Source: Jaltomata sinuosa (taxonomy: Eukaryota; Streptophyta; Magnoliopsida; Solanales; Solanaceae). From it: a stretch of DNA of 64,000 bases. The position numbers were made by a program, and so were the translations under genes. This document shows, piece by piece, positions 11,063-22,252 of this stretch; the stretch's first letter is position 1, and each line of letters starts with the position of its first letter. The stretch spans positions 62,001 to 126,000 of the forward strand of contig QJPP01000860.1 of the NCBI GenBank assembly GCA_003996215.1, read 5' to 3'. The notes under the pieces are model-generated. The model saw only the letters and a program-made list of their open reading frames with translations. It searched no databases and was not told the DNA's origin.

Positions 11063-12254
11063 TCAAGATGAAAGTGGGTCGAAAGGAAAAAGGTGAGGGT
11101 ACTTGTCCATCATAGTTGCTTCTACTTCCCAAGTATCTCCCTCAATCGACTGATTTCTCCATAGAACTTTCACTGAAGCAACCTCCTCGTTCCTTAGCCT
11201 ATGCACTTAATGATCAAGTATCTGAACTGGGACCTATTCATAAGAGATATTGTCTTTCACGCCCACACTTTCTAAAGGCACAACTAAAGTTGGATCACCA
11301 ATGCATTTCTTCAACAAGGATTTATAGAAGACTGGGTGCATTGGTGCTAAGTCTGCGGGCAACTCCAACTCATAAGACACTTTTCTGACTCTTCTCAGAA
11401 TTCTGTAAGGACACACATATCGAGGACTAATCTTCCCCTTCTTACCGAACCTCATCACCCCCTTCATGGGTGACACCTTCAGAAACACCCAATCATCAAC
11501 CTCAAATTCTAGGTCTCTTCTCCTCACATCTGCATAGGACTTCTGCTGACTTTGAGCCACCTTCATACTTTCTCTAATAATCTAAACTTTTCTCTTAGTC
11601 TCATGGACTGAATCTGGTCCAATAAAAGTTGCTTGACCTACCTCAAACCAGCCTATAGGTGATCTACACCTCCGCCATAAAGTCCCTCATACGGAGCCAT
11701 CTGAATGCTAAAGTGAAAACTATTATTATAGGCAAACTTTATAAGAGGTAAGTGATCATCCCAATTACCTTAAAGTCGATTAAACAAGCTCTCAACATAT
11801 CCTCTAAAGTCTGAATGGTATGCTCTACCTGTCAATCTGTCTGTGGGTGAAAAGTTGTGCTAAGATTAACCTGCGTACCAAGACCCTTTTGAAATAATCT
11901 CCAAAACTGAGATGTGAACTGAGTACCCCTATATGAGATGATGGATAAGGGAACTCCATGCAACTTGAATATCTCACGGATGTAGATTTTGGCATAGTCC
12001 TCTACTGAATCGGTAGTCTTGACAGCTAAGAAGTAGGCTGAATTAGTCACCCTATCTACAATCACCCAAAAAGAATCATATTGCCTGTGAGTACGAGGTA
12101 AGCCTATAATGAAGTCCATATTGATGACCTCCCATTTCCAAGTAGGAATGTCCATCTTCTAAGTCATACCACCTAGTCGTTGATGTTCTACCTTCACTTG
12201 CTGACATTTAGGACACTTAGCCACAAAATCAACAGTGTCCCTCTTTATACCATT
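11063..12254 (-). pseudogene. Integrase core, GPY/F module and chromodomain-like tail of element c
   Basis: Minus order: CPKCQQVK (zinc-binding Cys pair, part of HHCC) near 12210; core with first catalytic Asp in MDFIIGLP near 12115; the second block reads SYRGTQF where the family has SDRGTQF, so the catalytic Asp codon at 11931-11933 is Tyr; HPQTD then a TGA stop near 11840, with the Glu of the third block (QVEHTI) kept; GPY/F module (SPMKGVMRFGKKGKISP, VCPYRIL) near 11480-11400; a chromodomain-like tail (VKVLWRNQSIEG, ATMMDKYPHLF) ending at a stop at 11063-11065. Stops, frameshifts and the Asp-to-Tyr change make it inactive. Confidence 0.88.
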
Positions 12255-13687
12255 CCACTAATAAACTTCTCGTAGGTCACGGTACACCTTGGTGGCACCA
12301 AGATGGATGGAATATATGGAGCTATGAGCCTCTTTCAAAATATGCTGCCTCAATTCACCTACATTAGGAACACATAGCCGACCCTGATAACAAAGTACAC
12401 CATCTCCCTCTTGGGAGAAAACCTCTACTCTCTGTTTCTGGACAGCACCTTTTAGCTAAAGTAAGATGGGATCACTGTCTTTCTTTTCCTTCACCTCAGC
12501 TACCAACGAAGACTCTGACCCATTCTGAATGATAACACCACCTTTTGATGAATCTGTGAGGCAAACCCCTAATCGAGAAAACCTGTGAACAACCTTGGCT
12601 AATTCCTTTTTTCCTTCCTCTACCTGTGACATACTACCCATGGACAACCTGCTAAGTGCATCCGCTACTATGTTGGCCTTACCCGGATGGTAAAGCACGC
12701 TCATGTCATAGTCCTAAGAACCTCTAGCCACCTTCTCTGATGAAGATTCAGTTCTTTCTGGGTGAATACATACTGAAGGCTTTTGTGATCAATAAACACA
12801 TCTATATGGACACCATACAAGTAGTGTCTCCAAATCTTCAAGGCAAAGACCACTGCTGCTAAATCAAGATCATGAGGGAGTAGTTCTTCTCATGAGTCTT
12901 AAGTTGTCTAGAGGCATATGTAATGATTGTACCATGCTATATTAGAACACAACCGAGGCCGACTCTATACGCATCATAGTATACTACGAAACCATCTGAA
13001 CCCTCTGGTAGAGTCAGAACTGGGGTTGTGGTCAACCTAGTTTTCAACTCTTGGAAGTTTCTCTCACACTCATCTGACCACTGGAACTTGACCTTCTTCT
13101 GAGTCAGCCTAGTCAGTAAGGAAGCTATGGATGAAAACCCTTCAACAAATCTCTTATAGTAACCGGCCAAACATAAAAAGCTCCTAATGTCTGTCCAAAA
13201 GGTGGGTCTAGGCCAATTCTTTACTACCTCTATCTTTTGAGAATCCACTTGAATACCCTCCTTAGACACTACATGACCTAGAAAGGTGACTGACTGCAAC
13301 CAAAACTCACACTTACTGAATTTGGCAAATAACTAGCGATCCTTGAGACTTTGTAGCACCACTCTCAAGTAATTAGCATGTTCCTTCTAACTCTGCGAGT
13401 AGACTAGAATATCATCTATGAAGACAATAATGAACATGTCCAAATACTGCTTGAATACCCTATTCATCAAGTCCATAAAAGTTCTAGGAGCATTCTTTAG
13501 TCCAAAAGACAAAACCATAAATTCGTAGTGACCATATCAAATTCTGAAGGTTGTCTTCGAAATATCACACTCTCTAACTCTGAGCTGATGATAACCAGAT
13601 CTGAGGTCAATCTTGGAGAAGTAGCTGGAACCCGGAAGCTAGTCGAACAAGTCATCAATCCAGGATATGGGATACTTATTCTTGATT
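12255..13687 (-). repeat. Tandem duplication inside pol of element c, copy B
   Basis: 1,433 bp covering the C-terminal half of RT, RNase H and the start of integrase. It is homologous over its whole length to 13688-15123. Copy B runs on into the rest of integrase at 12254; copy A continues the upstream RT. Over about 160 bases compared by eye (12465-12625 against 13895-14055) the copies differ at roughly 11%. Confidence 0.88.
12456..13687 (-). pseudogene. Second copy of RT C-terminus and RNase H, element c
   Basis: Minus strand: the FIDD-type RT region near 13410 (on plus, ATCATCTATGAAGAC), FLGHVVSKEGI near 13285, RNase H first Asp in VYYDAYRVGLGCVL near 12975, and HDLDLAAVVFALKIW near 12870, where the usual HDLEL Glu is Asp. 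DHKSLQYVFTQKELN follows near 12790, then YHPGKANIVADALSR at the RNase H/integrase hinge near 12690. Frame breaks at 12936 and 12720. Because of the tandem duplication this is the second such module in the element. Confidence 0.85.
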
Positions 13688-15123
13688 TCACCAATAGACT
13701 TCCCACAGGTCATGGTACATCTTGGTGGAACCAGGATGGATGGAATACCTAGATCTATGAGCCTCTGTCAAAATTTTCTGCCTCAAATCACCCAAATTAG
13801 GGATGTATAGCCGACCCTAATAATGAAGTACACCATCTCCCTCTTGGGAGAAGACCTCCACTCTCTATTATTGGACAGCACCCTTCAGCTGAATTAAGAT
13901 GGGATCACCGTCTTGCTTTTCCTTCACTTTGGCAACTAATGAGGACTCTGAACCATTCTAAACAATGACACCACCTTCTGACGAATCAGTAATGTGAACC
14001 CCTAACCGAGTAAGCATGTGAACATCCTTGGCTAATTCTTTCTTTCCTTCCTTGACCTGTGACACACTACCCATGGACAACCCTGCTAAGTGCATCATCT
14101 ACTACATTGGCCTTACTCGGATAGTAAAGCACACTATCATGTCATAGTCCTTGAGAAGCTCTAACCACCTTCTCTGATGAAATTCAATTCTTTCTGAGTG
14201 AACACATACTGAAGGCTCTTATGGTCAGTAAGCACATCCATATAGACACCATACAAGTAGTGCCTCCAAATCTTCAAGGCAAAGACCACTGATGCTAACT
14301 TAAGATCATGAGTTGGGTAGTTCTTCTCATGAACCTTAAGATGTCTAGAGGTATAAGCAATCACCTTACCATGCTACATCATAACACAAACTAAGCCAAC
14401 TTTGGGCGTATCACAATATACTACGAAACTGTCTGAACCCTCTGGTAGAGTCAAAACTGGGGTTGTGGTCAATCTAGTTTTCAACTCCTAAAAATTCCTC
14501 TCACACTCATCTGAAACTGGAACTTGACCTTCTTCTTAGTCATCCTATTCAATGGAGAGGTTATGGATGAGAACCCTTCAACAAATCTCCTATAGTAACC
14601 TGCCAAAACACAAAAATCTCCTAATGTCTGTCAGAGAAGTGGGTCTAGGACAATTCTTTACTGCCTCTATCTTCTGAGAATCCACTCGAATGCCCTTCTT
14701 CGACATGACATGACCCAAAAAAGCAACAGACTGTAACCAAAACTTACACTTGCTGAATTTGGTGAATAACTGGAAATCCTTGAGAGTTTACAACACCACT
14801 CTCAAATGATTAGCATGTTCCTCCTCACTCCGCAAGTAGACTAGAATATCATCTATAAAGACAATAACGAACATGTCCAAATACTACTTGAACACCCTGT
14901 TCATCAAGTCTATAAAAGTGTAGGAGCATTTGTTAGTTTAAAAGATATAACCATAAATTCATAGTGACCATACCGAGTTCTAAAGGTTGTCTTTGAAATG
15001 TCACACTCTCTAACTCTGAGCTGATGATAATCGGATCTGAGGCCAATCTTAGAGAAATAGTTGGCACCCTGAAGCTAGTCGGATAGTTCATCAATCCTGG
15101 GGATGGGATACTTATTCTTGATT
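13688..15123 (-). repeat. Tandem duplication inside pol of element c, copy A
   Basis: 1,436 bp, head to tail with copy B. At the junction (about 13688) the RT text ending CTTATTCTTGATT meets integrase text starting ACCAATAGACTTCCC, which are ~1.43 kb apart in related element f (near 46095 and 44670). One or two shared T bases at the join suggest short homology. Confidence 0.88.
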
Positions 15124-15537
15124 GTGACTTTGTTCAACTGATGGTAGTCTATGCACATCCTGAGGGAATCATCTTTCTTATGCACGAAGAGAACTGGATC
15201 ACCCTATAGAGAGATGCTAGGTCTGATAAAACCTTTATTTAGGAGGTTCTTGAACTGTTCTTTCAACTCCTTAAGCTCAACTGGATCCATTCTATAGGGT
15301 AGAATAAATATGGGCTGCATATCTAGAGAATTTCTATCCCAAAGTAGATCTCCCACTCAGGAGGGACTCCGGGCAAATCTTCAGGAAATACTTCTGTAAA
15401 CTCACTAACTATCAGAACTTGCTGGAAAGGTAGGGTTTCAAACTCGGAATCCTTAACCTGGACTATATGGTAGATATAACCTTTTGAGATCATCTTCTTA
15501 GCTTTAAGGTAAGATATGAAATGACCTTTTGATGTTG
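13688..15537 (-). pseudogene. Reverse transcriptase, RNase H and start of integrase of element c (first copy)
   Basis: Minus strand from the solo LTR: linker, then RT with PVELKELK near 15285, a hinge with stop at about 15210, KNKYPIPRIDEL near 15110, RTRYGHYEFMV near 14965 and the FIDDILVY catalytic block near 14860. RNase H follows; in HDLKLASVVFALKIW (near 14305) the usual catalytic Glu is Lys. DHKSLQYVFTQKELN is near 14225. The copy ends with the start of the integrase zinc domain near 13740. Multiple stops and frameshifts. Confidence 0.85.
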
Positions 15538-15542
15538 GGAGA
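15538..15542. repeat. Probable target duplication of solo LTR d, left (GGAGA)
   Basis: GGAGA on the left against GGGGA at 18419-18423 on the right: one mismatch. The flanks rejoin the protease-RT linker seen uninterrupted in element f near 46500. Confidence 0.6.
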
Positions 15543-18418
15543 TATCATACCCCGAAACTACACCCTGGACGTGACACGATGCTTAGAGTCATAAGTGACC
15601 CCAAGCTAGACCATGGCCTGGCATACTGCAGAGATAAAGATTGAAAGTAAATGCAAAAGTTGAAATGTGCTGAGCTCTTTTGAAAATATTATAACAAAAT
15701 AAACCATTATAAACTGATATATAATAGCATTTGAAAACTGATACAACTGAGTGACTGATTATCTGACTGTCTATGAAGCCTCTACTAACACTGAACTATA
15801 GTTAGCCTGGACATGACCCCTAACTATCTTTAATCAATGTATAAATAACTAAAATAACTTCCATAACTACTAACTGACTGGAGTTCCCAAAAAAGGAGAA
15901 CTCGATCTCTGCTGATTCGAAGTTGTGATCCGTCTGACCATAATCCTGAAAGCTAGCACTGAAACCTACATCATAAAATGATGCAGCACAAGGAAGGTAT
16001 GCGGTCAGTACTTTAAATGTACTAAGCATGTGAGATATGCACTTACTGTAAATCATGAGAAAATACATATATACTAAAAGCATGGCTGAAAATCTGAACT
16101 ATGTATAATATCTAAAATGCATAAGTCAAAGCTATGGAACGTAAACTCTCTTACTGAATAGGATGTAAATGATGTTGCTGGACTATAACTGTGAGCTCAT
16201 GATGTTTAAAGATAAGTAAACCTGTTACTTAGGATTTCATGGACAAAAAGATAAAGTATGTCTGTAAATTATGGACTAGTACAACTGAGCTAAAAGTCAT
16301 GAATCATGCTAAGAGTCATGTTTAGAGTAAAATCCTTAGAGGAGTTTCTTCTACTGAGCATGCTGAAAATACTGATATAGTGTACTGAATGCAAGCTGAA
16401 AGGTATAAGCTTATGCAATGACCATGCAATAATGAATATGGACTGTGGGAGCTACTATTAACCGACATACCCCAAGTTGAGCTAACTATGAGGCCAACTT
16501 GTAACGCTGACTGGGAGGCTGTTCATACTTTGCCAAGGGTACACACAAATCTGACGTAGATCCACTAAAATGATGTCCGCAAGGGGAAAGGGTGTACAGC
16601 CTAATCTGACAGCTAACCTCTTTTATACCTATGGTGGCACTATAGTTCTGGGACTTAGGGACTGCTACTAAAGGTCTCAGCCTAATCTGACAACTGAGCC
16701 TTCATCCCTTCGTCCGCTCGGTGCTAAGCCTACTCTAAAATGAATATAAAGCTATGAATGCAACTGAAATACTGGATAGCTCAAAGTACTGATATAATTT
16801 GAGAATGCAACTATTCCTGAGACTGAGGCATTCTAATCATGTAATTCTGACTGACTGAGTACCTGAATAATGTATGAGAATGGTTTGTATCATGTGACAT
16901 ATTAAATGTCAAAACTGTTCATATTTAAAACATATTTTTTGTAGATCATACTTGAAGGTAGGCCAAAGCCTGCTAAATCATGCATAGTTCTTTCATACTT
17001 AAAACAACTGGACTGAGGTGATTAACAATCATGAATACTTGTCTAGAAGAAGAACCCATAGTTAAAATCAATGTGAGGAACTTAATCTTGTTTAGAGTGA
17101 ATTCTGACAAGCTGAACTGAATTCTGAAGGAAAGCTAAATCAGGAGAAGTTTAAAGATAACCTGTAGACTGAAAACTGGCTAATTTCATGCTTAAAATTT
17201 AATGCTAGAAAAATAGGTTAAATTCTGAAGAAAACTAATTCTCATGAAAATACTACCATTTCAGTCTAGATTCTTGGTTTCCTAGAGTTCTTTTAAAAAA
17301 TCTTGCAAGTCATTGAAAACATGGAGCAAATCTTCTAAAATAGGCTATAATTCATGTAGAAATCATAAGAACTGAATTCTGTAAAATTTAGCATGATTTG
17401 GTAAGAATCCTAGTTTCTAACATCATGAAATTTGAAATAGAGGACTGAAGTTTTGGGCATAAGGGTGAACTAAACCCTTACTGAATACCCACATACCTGT
17501 TTGTAGAAGATTCTTAAACTGAAACTGAGGTTTAAAGCTTTGGAGAAGAACCCTAGGTCTGAACTATGGATAAGAGCATTCTTTTCTTCTTGAAACTGAC
17601 TTGAGAGGAAACTGACTTGTTTTGAGGTTTAGACTTAATGAAAAAAAGCCTAAAACTATTTATAGTCGGAGCTAAAAGAAAAAGGAATGGTCTGAAATAC
17701 CCCTGGGAAACTAAATTAAAAGTTGCTGAAATTTCTCGAAATATCGAACCACGGATTTGTTGCTGGATCGTAGTTCTGAATAACGAACCATCAATTGACC
17801 TGTGGTTCTATACCTGAGTTCTGGGGTTCTTTGAAGGTGATTCCACGAGTTTACAGGATGGACCGTCGTTTGAAACAATGACCCGTGAAGTCACCCGTGG
17901 AAATCTGGAAGAAAGGCTGAAAATTGGCAAACCACGGGTCAAACTACAGACCGTGGTTTTGTTCTACTGGTCATGAACCAACTCATCATTTTGAAGGTGA
18001 AAATTTTAAGTTGCAGGACTGTTTTCACGAGTTACAGTATGGACCGTGGTTCAGAACCATTGTTCGTCATTCCCATCTGTAGTTAGTGGCAGTGTTGTAG
18101 TAAAATACCCAGAACATTTTACTCCAGACTCGGATTAATGAGCGGTCAGTGGCATTGGAAATAATACTCAAAAACCTTTAATTTAGTGGGTAGTAGGCCA
18201 CCTAACTCTTCATTTTTAACTAGGTGTGATCATTTGAAGATGATACTAGTTTAGTATTACATGAAAACTTCTTTGGTTGGGGTACTTTCAACTTAACATG
18301 CTTATAGAAGTTTCTTATGAACATGATTCACATTGAAAATACTTTCCACACTAGGGAATTGATCATGAAACTCATGAAAATATTTTGGCTCTTAGCTTGG
18401 AAGTTTTGGGGTGTTACA
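15543..18418 (-). mobile_element. Solo LTR of another chromovirus, inserted in the pol of element c (d)
   Basis: 2,876 bp beginning TATCATACCCCG (compare TGTCATGCCCC in f) and ending GGGGTGTTACA, with no internal coding region or second LTR. It interrupts the protease-RT linker of element c; the flanking coding joins cleanly against element f. It has a TATA-like box at 17657-17664 and a CCGTGG-type motif array at about 17740-18080. A solo LTR is normally left when recombination between two LTRs removes the body of an element. It is related to, but clearly distinct from, the LTRs of c. Confidence 0.85.
17657..17664 (-). promoter_or_regulatory. TATA box in solo LTR d
   Basis: Minus-strand TATAAATA in GACTATAAATAGTTTT, identical in context to the box of element c and lying just downstream (minus strand) of the motif array. 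Confidence 0.6.
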
Positions 18419-18423
18419 GGGGA
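18419..18423. repeat. Probable target duplication of solo LTR d, right (GGGGA)
   Basis: Pairs with GGAGA at 15538-15542 with one mismatch. Confidence 0.6.
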
Positions 18424-18930
18424 CTACCTTGCTATTCTAAGACAGGCTCATTTGGAAATTAGAATTTCACGATTCTGGTTATGCAGTCGATTGAGGCATA
18501 ACAGGCATGTATCCAATCCATGCCAAGAATAACATCAAAGTTGGTCATATCTAACTCTAATAAATCAGTTGAGGTAATCTTATGAAGGACTAAAACTGGG
18601 CAACCTCTATACACCTTCTTAGCTAGACTGACTCACAAATGGGAGTGGAGACTAGGATGGGTTCTAATAGTTTTTCAGGACTTAATCAAAATTTTCATGC
18701 AACATATGGGGTTACAAAAGATAGTGAAGCCCCTGGATATAACAGAGTATAAATATCAAGAGAGAAGACTGATAACATACCAGTGACTACATCTGGTGAA
18801 CTCTCCTGATCCTGACGCGAAGACATGGCATAGAGACGGTTCTGATGCTGACCGCCACCTGTGCCAGAAGTAGTACCCTGCTGAGCTATGCAACCTACTG
18901 GAGCTGCTGAAGTGGTAGATTGAGCTTTGT
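18424..18930 (-). pseudogene. Retropepsin-like protease of element c
   Basis: The minus frame reads SPDVVTGMLSVFSLDIYTLLYPGASLSFVTP. In element f the same block is LLDPGASLSYVT, so the catalytic Asp codon (18737-18739) has become Tyr and the enzyme would be dead. Further on is the DVILGMDW block near 18530, the conserved second half of chromovirus protease. The remaining linker is split off by solo LTR d and resumes at 15537. A stop lies near 18695. Confidence 0.85.
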
Positions 18931-18954
18931 TACCTCCCTGCCCTTGCCTGGTAG

Positions 18955-20005
18955 AGGGGCACTCCTTCAACCTATGGCCAAGCTTACCACACCCAAAACA
19001 CTCCTCTCTACCAGCAAAACACTCACCTGGATAATTTCTACCATACTTGGGACAGGCTGGGAAAGTGCGGTTACCTGAAACACTGCCTTGTGACTTAGAT
19101 CATGCTATCCTCTTTTTCTGGTTTTGTCGAGGTCTGTGAGATGGAGCACTGGCTGATGAAGGTGTTGGGGGTGAAGACCTCTGATGAAACTATAAGTGAT
19201 TTCCACCGCTCTACCTCTGCTGAGAATATTCATAGTTGCCTGTCCTAGCCTTTTTGTTCTCCCTAGCCATTTTCTTAAGCTTATCTTTCTCAACCTACTG
19301 AGCATGAGTCATCAGTCTAGAGATATCCATATCCCCTAATAACATAGCATTTTTGCACTCCATTTTCACCAAATTGGATACCTTATACAAGAACTTGCCC
19401 ATATGCGCCCTCAAATGGACCACCGTAGATGGGGCATACCTAGAAAGCTGAGTGAACTTTAACCCATATTCTTGGACTGACATTGATCCCTGCCTTAAAT
19501 TCATAAACTCTTGGGCCTTAGCCTCCCTCAACTTCCTCGGGAAGAACCTACCCTGAAAACCTCCAGTAAAATAATCACATGTCACAAGAGTTGCATTCAT
19601 ACCCCTGCTATCTTTCCATTGAGTGAACCAAATATGAGCCACATCCTTGAGTTGATAGGATGCTAACTCAACACTATCAACACTATCAACACTAGTCACT
19701 TGCATCACCTCAAGAATCTTCTTGATCTCATCAATGAAATTTTGTGCGTCTTCACCATCCTTTGACCCTAGAAACTCTAGAGGATTCATGAAAACAAAAT
19801 CTCGAACCCGGGCTACAGCCAATCTATCATTTGGGTTTGCAGGAACTAGGGCCGGCTAATTAGCTTGATTGGCTACTGTCTGAACTAATAACTGGATTGC
19901 ATTATGAAACTTCGTATTCATAACCTTATGGTTCAGGGCTGGAGGATTTGCATTAGCATTACGAGCGTTAGCTCTGCGAGGAGGAACTGAATTAAACTCT
20001 ATCAT
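18955..20005 (-). pseudogene. Gag of element c with CCHC zinc knuckle
   Basis: The likely start is the ATG at 20005 (MIEFNSVPPRRANARN). The retrotransposon gag core is open from 19822 to 19295: VRDFVFMNPLEFLGSKD, LKDVAHIWFTQWKD, RFFPRKLREAKAQEFMNL, GSMSVQEYGLKFTQLSRYAP, then GDMDISRLMTHAQ. A CCHC nucleic-acid knuckle (CFGCGKLGHRLKECP) at about 18957-19001 is intact. Gag packages the element's RNA. Stops near 19858 and 19294 break the frame. An in-frame VDS repeat at 19668-19694 is an expansion relative to element f. Confidence 0.88.
19668..19694. repeat. Three perfect 9-bp tandem repeats within gag of element c
   Basis: TCAACACTA three times in a row (plus strand). On the coding strand it encodes a repeated Val-Asp-Ser step; element f has only one such unit at the matching place (KVESVELASY against the longer SVDSVDSVELASY). 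Confidence 0.9.
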
Positions 20006-20145
20006 ACAATAAAGATAATGAAAGCAGTGAAGTTTTTCTTAAAACACCTTGTAGCCTCTCCCTCATAAGTGTGGCGTGCTTCACACCCATGAAAAAGACT
20101 CAACTTATTGTGGCTTTTAGACACCCTAGGACTCTTGAACCTGAT

Positions 20146-20158
20146 GCTCTGATACTAA
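20146..20158 (-). other. Primer binding site of element c (initiator tRNA-Met)
   Basis: Minus-strand TTAGTATCAGAGC, four bases inside the 5' LTR; the consensus for the initiator-Met complement is TGGTATCAGAGC. One or two mismatches from decay. Confidence 0.8.
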
Positions 20159-20161
20159 GTT

Positions 20162-22247
20162 TGTCACACCCCGAGACTAGCCCCTAGACATAACACGGGA
20201 CCTAGGACCATAATTGACCTCAAGCTAACCTTGAATCTAGCATATCGTAAGCATTCTGAAATAATACTAATTACGAAGAAGCATAACTGAATGAAGCACA
20301 TAATCTAAAGGAGTTTCAACTAAAATATCTGAGAGAGATAACTGTGTGAGGAAGAAAACTACATCAATTGAGTCTGACTCTATGTCTGAAAGCCTCTAAT
20401 ACTGATGATCTGTTGGGACAAGCCCCCAGCAAACTCTATAATACTGAAAATAAGAACAAACTGACTAACTCAAAAGGTATGTAAATATATGTCCTCAAAT
20501 GATGAGGACTCACCCCTGAGTATCGCTCATATGGCACCCATTCGGACTAACTATGAGGCTGAATCTGTGAACCTGAACCTGCATCATGATACGATGTAGC
20601 ACATAAAGTATGCATCAGTAATTTGGATGTACTGAGCATGACCCTATATACAAAGTTGATTGAATATGTAAACATGCTAAAATACTGATATTTGATTAAG
20701 CTGAACTGAACTATAGTACATAGGCCCAAAAAATAGTCATGCGTAAATGGACTGAAATGTAAGAATAATCTAAAAACATACTAAAACTAAGAATAAACAT
20801 AAATTGAGGGCCTAAAATACTATACTGAAAACTAATACTGTGGGAGAGTATTAACCGACATAAACCACGTGAGCTAAATGTGGAGTCCGATGTCTACGCC
20901 CTATTAAGAGGACCCAATATACCTTGCCAGGGTATAAAGGCATGGCTGATGTGATCACTAGTTCTGAGGCCCAACTGAGGGCCTAAATAACCTACTTGGA
21001 ACGTTGTTCTGGGACTTGAGGGTACACTGAACCCTAGTCCAACTCGATGCTAAATACTACTCCCAAACTCAATACTACTAGCTCATTTAAAACTGAGGTT
21101 CTGAATTTCTGAGACAGAACTAAACTAATTTGAAAATATCATTTTTCTGAAATATTATGATAGACTAAAAGCTGACTAATTTCATGCTTAAAATTTAATG
21201 TTAATGATCAAGATTAAATTCTAAAGAAAGTTAATTCCCATGAAAGTGCTATAGTTTCAGGCTAAATTCTTGACTTCCTTAAAATCTGGTAAAAACTCCA
21301 AGCAATTTAATAAAAACAATATATATAGTTCATTAAAATCAGAGGAACTCATATATGAATCATGAGAATAGATTTTTTGTAATAATCTGCAAAAAGGGTA
21401 AGAACCCTAGTTTCTAAATTCATAAAACCCATTGTAAAAGTTTAAGATTCTTGGTCATAAGAGCGGACTAAACCCTTACTGAATACCCACATACCTGGTG
21501 GATGATAATCTCTGAAGAGAAATCTAAAATTGAAGCTTGGAGGAGAAGCCCTAGGTCTGAACTTTGGAGAAGAACGCTTTTTTTGGACTTGAGAGAAACA
21601 ATGAGGAGAACTGATGTGTTTTGGAGGTTTTGACTAATTATATCAAGCCAAAAAACTATTTATATTTGGAACTAAAATAAAAAATAGAGTTCAAAAATAC
21701 CCCTGGTAAATTAAATTAAAAACTGCTGAAGTTCTCGGAATATCGAACCACGGGTTGGTCGATGGACCATAGGTCTGAATGATAGACCGTCGACTAATTT
21801 GTGGTTCTATCCCTGAGTTCTTGGGGGTCTTCTGATCTGCTGATTCCATGAGTCATAAGATAGACTGTGGTTTTGAATGATGGTCCATGGTTTGACTCGT
21901 GGTTTCTGGACCTTAAGTAGAGGGTTCTCTAATCAAAATGAACCACGGATGACAAGATAGACCGTGGTTCTAAACTACAGTCCGTGGTTATGAGGTGGGA
22001 AACTGGCACCTCCCTGAAGCTCAAATCCACGAGTGATAGAATGGACTGTGGTTTCAAACCACTGTCTATGAAGTCAACGGTGGTATAGAGGGGACCAATA
22101 TTGGAGTTCAGACCACGGGTCACATCATGTGTCTTAGTTCTGAATGAAGGTCCGTGATCTTGACCGTGGTTTCTAGAAACTTGAGATTTTCTGATATTTT
22201 TCCCGCTAAGTATTGTACAATAGTTGGTCAGATTCTGTGGTGTTACA
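20162..22247 (-). repeat. 5' LTR of element c
   Basis: Begins TGTCACACCCCGAG and ends GTGTTACA on plus. Partner of 8741-10837. Contains the TATA box at 21657-21664 and the CCGTGG-type array at 21745-22185. Confidence 0.93.
21657..21664 (-). promoter_or_regulatory. TATA box in 5' LTR of element c
   Basis: Minus-strand TATAAATA in AAATATAAATAGTTTTT; one base beside the box differs from the partner LTR, but the core is kept. Confidence 0.65.
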
Positions 22248-22252
22248 ATAGG
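22248..22252. repeat. Target site duplication of element c, right copy (ATAGG)
   Basis: Exact repeat of 8736-8740 following the CA end of the LTR. Confidence 0.9.

Larger units (their letters stand above)
8741..22247 (-). mobile_element. Chromovirus-type Ty3/gypsy element with a duplicated pol segment and a nested solo LTR (c)
   Basis: A 13,507 bp element with LTRs of 2,097 and 2,086 bp, TSD ATAGG, an initiator-Met PBS and a purine tract. Minus-strand order is gag, protease, RT, RNase H, integrase, then a chromodomain-like tail, as in Del/Tekay-type chromoviruses. Two events swelled it: a ~1.43 kb tandem duplication within pol (12255-15123) and a 2.9 kb solo LTR (15543-18418). LTRs differ at roughly 12% of positions in the part compared by eye, so the insertion is old. 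Many stops; not functional. Confidence 0.92.
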
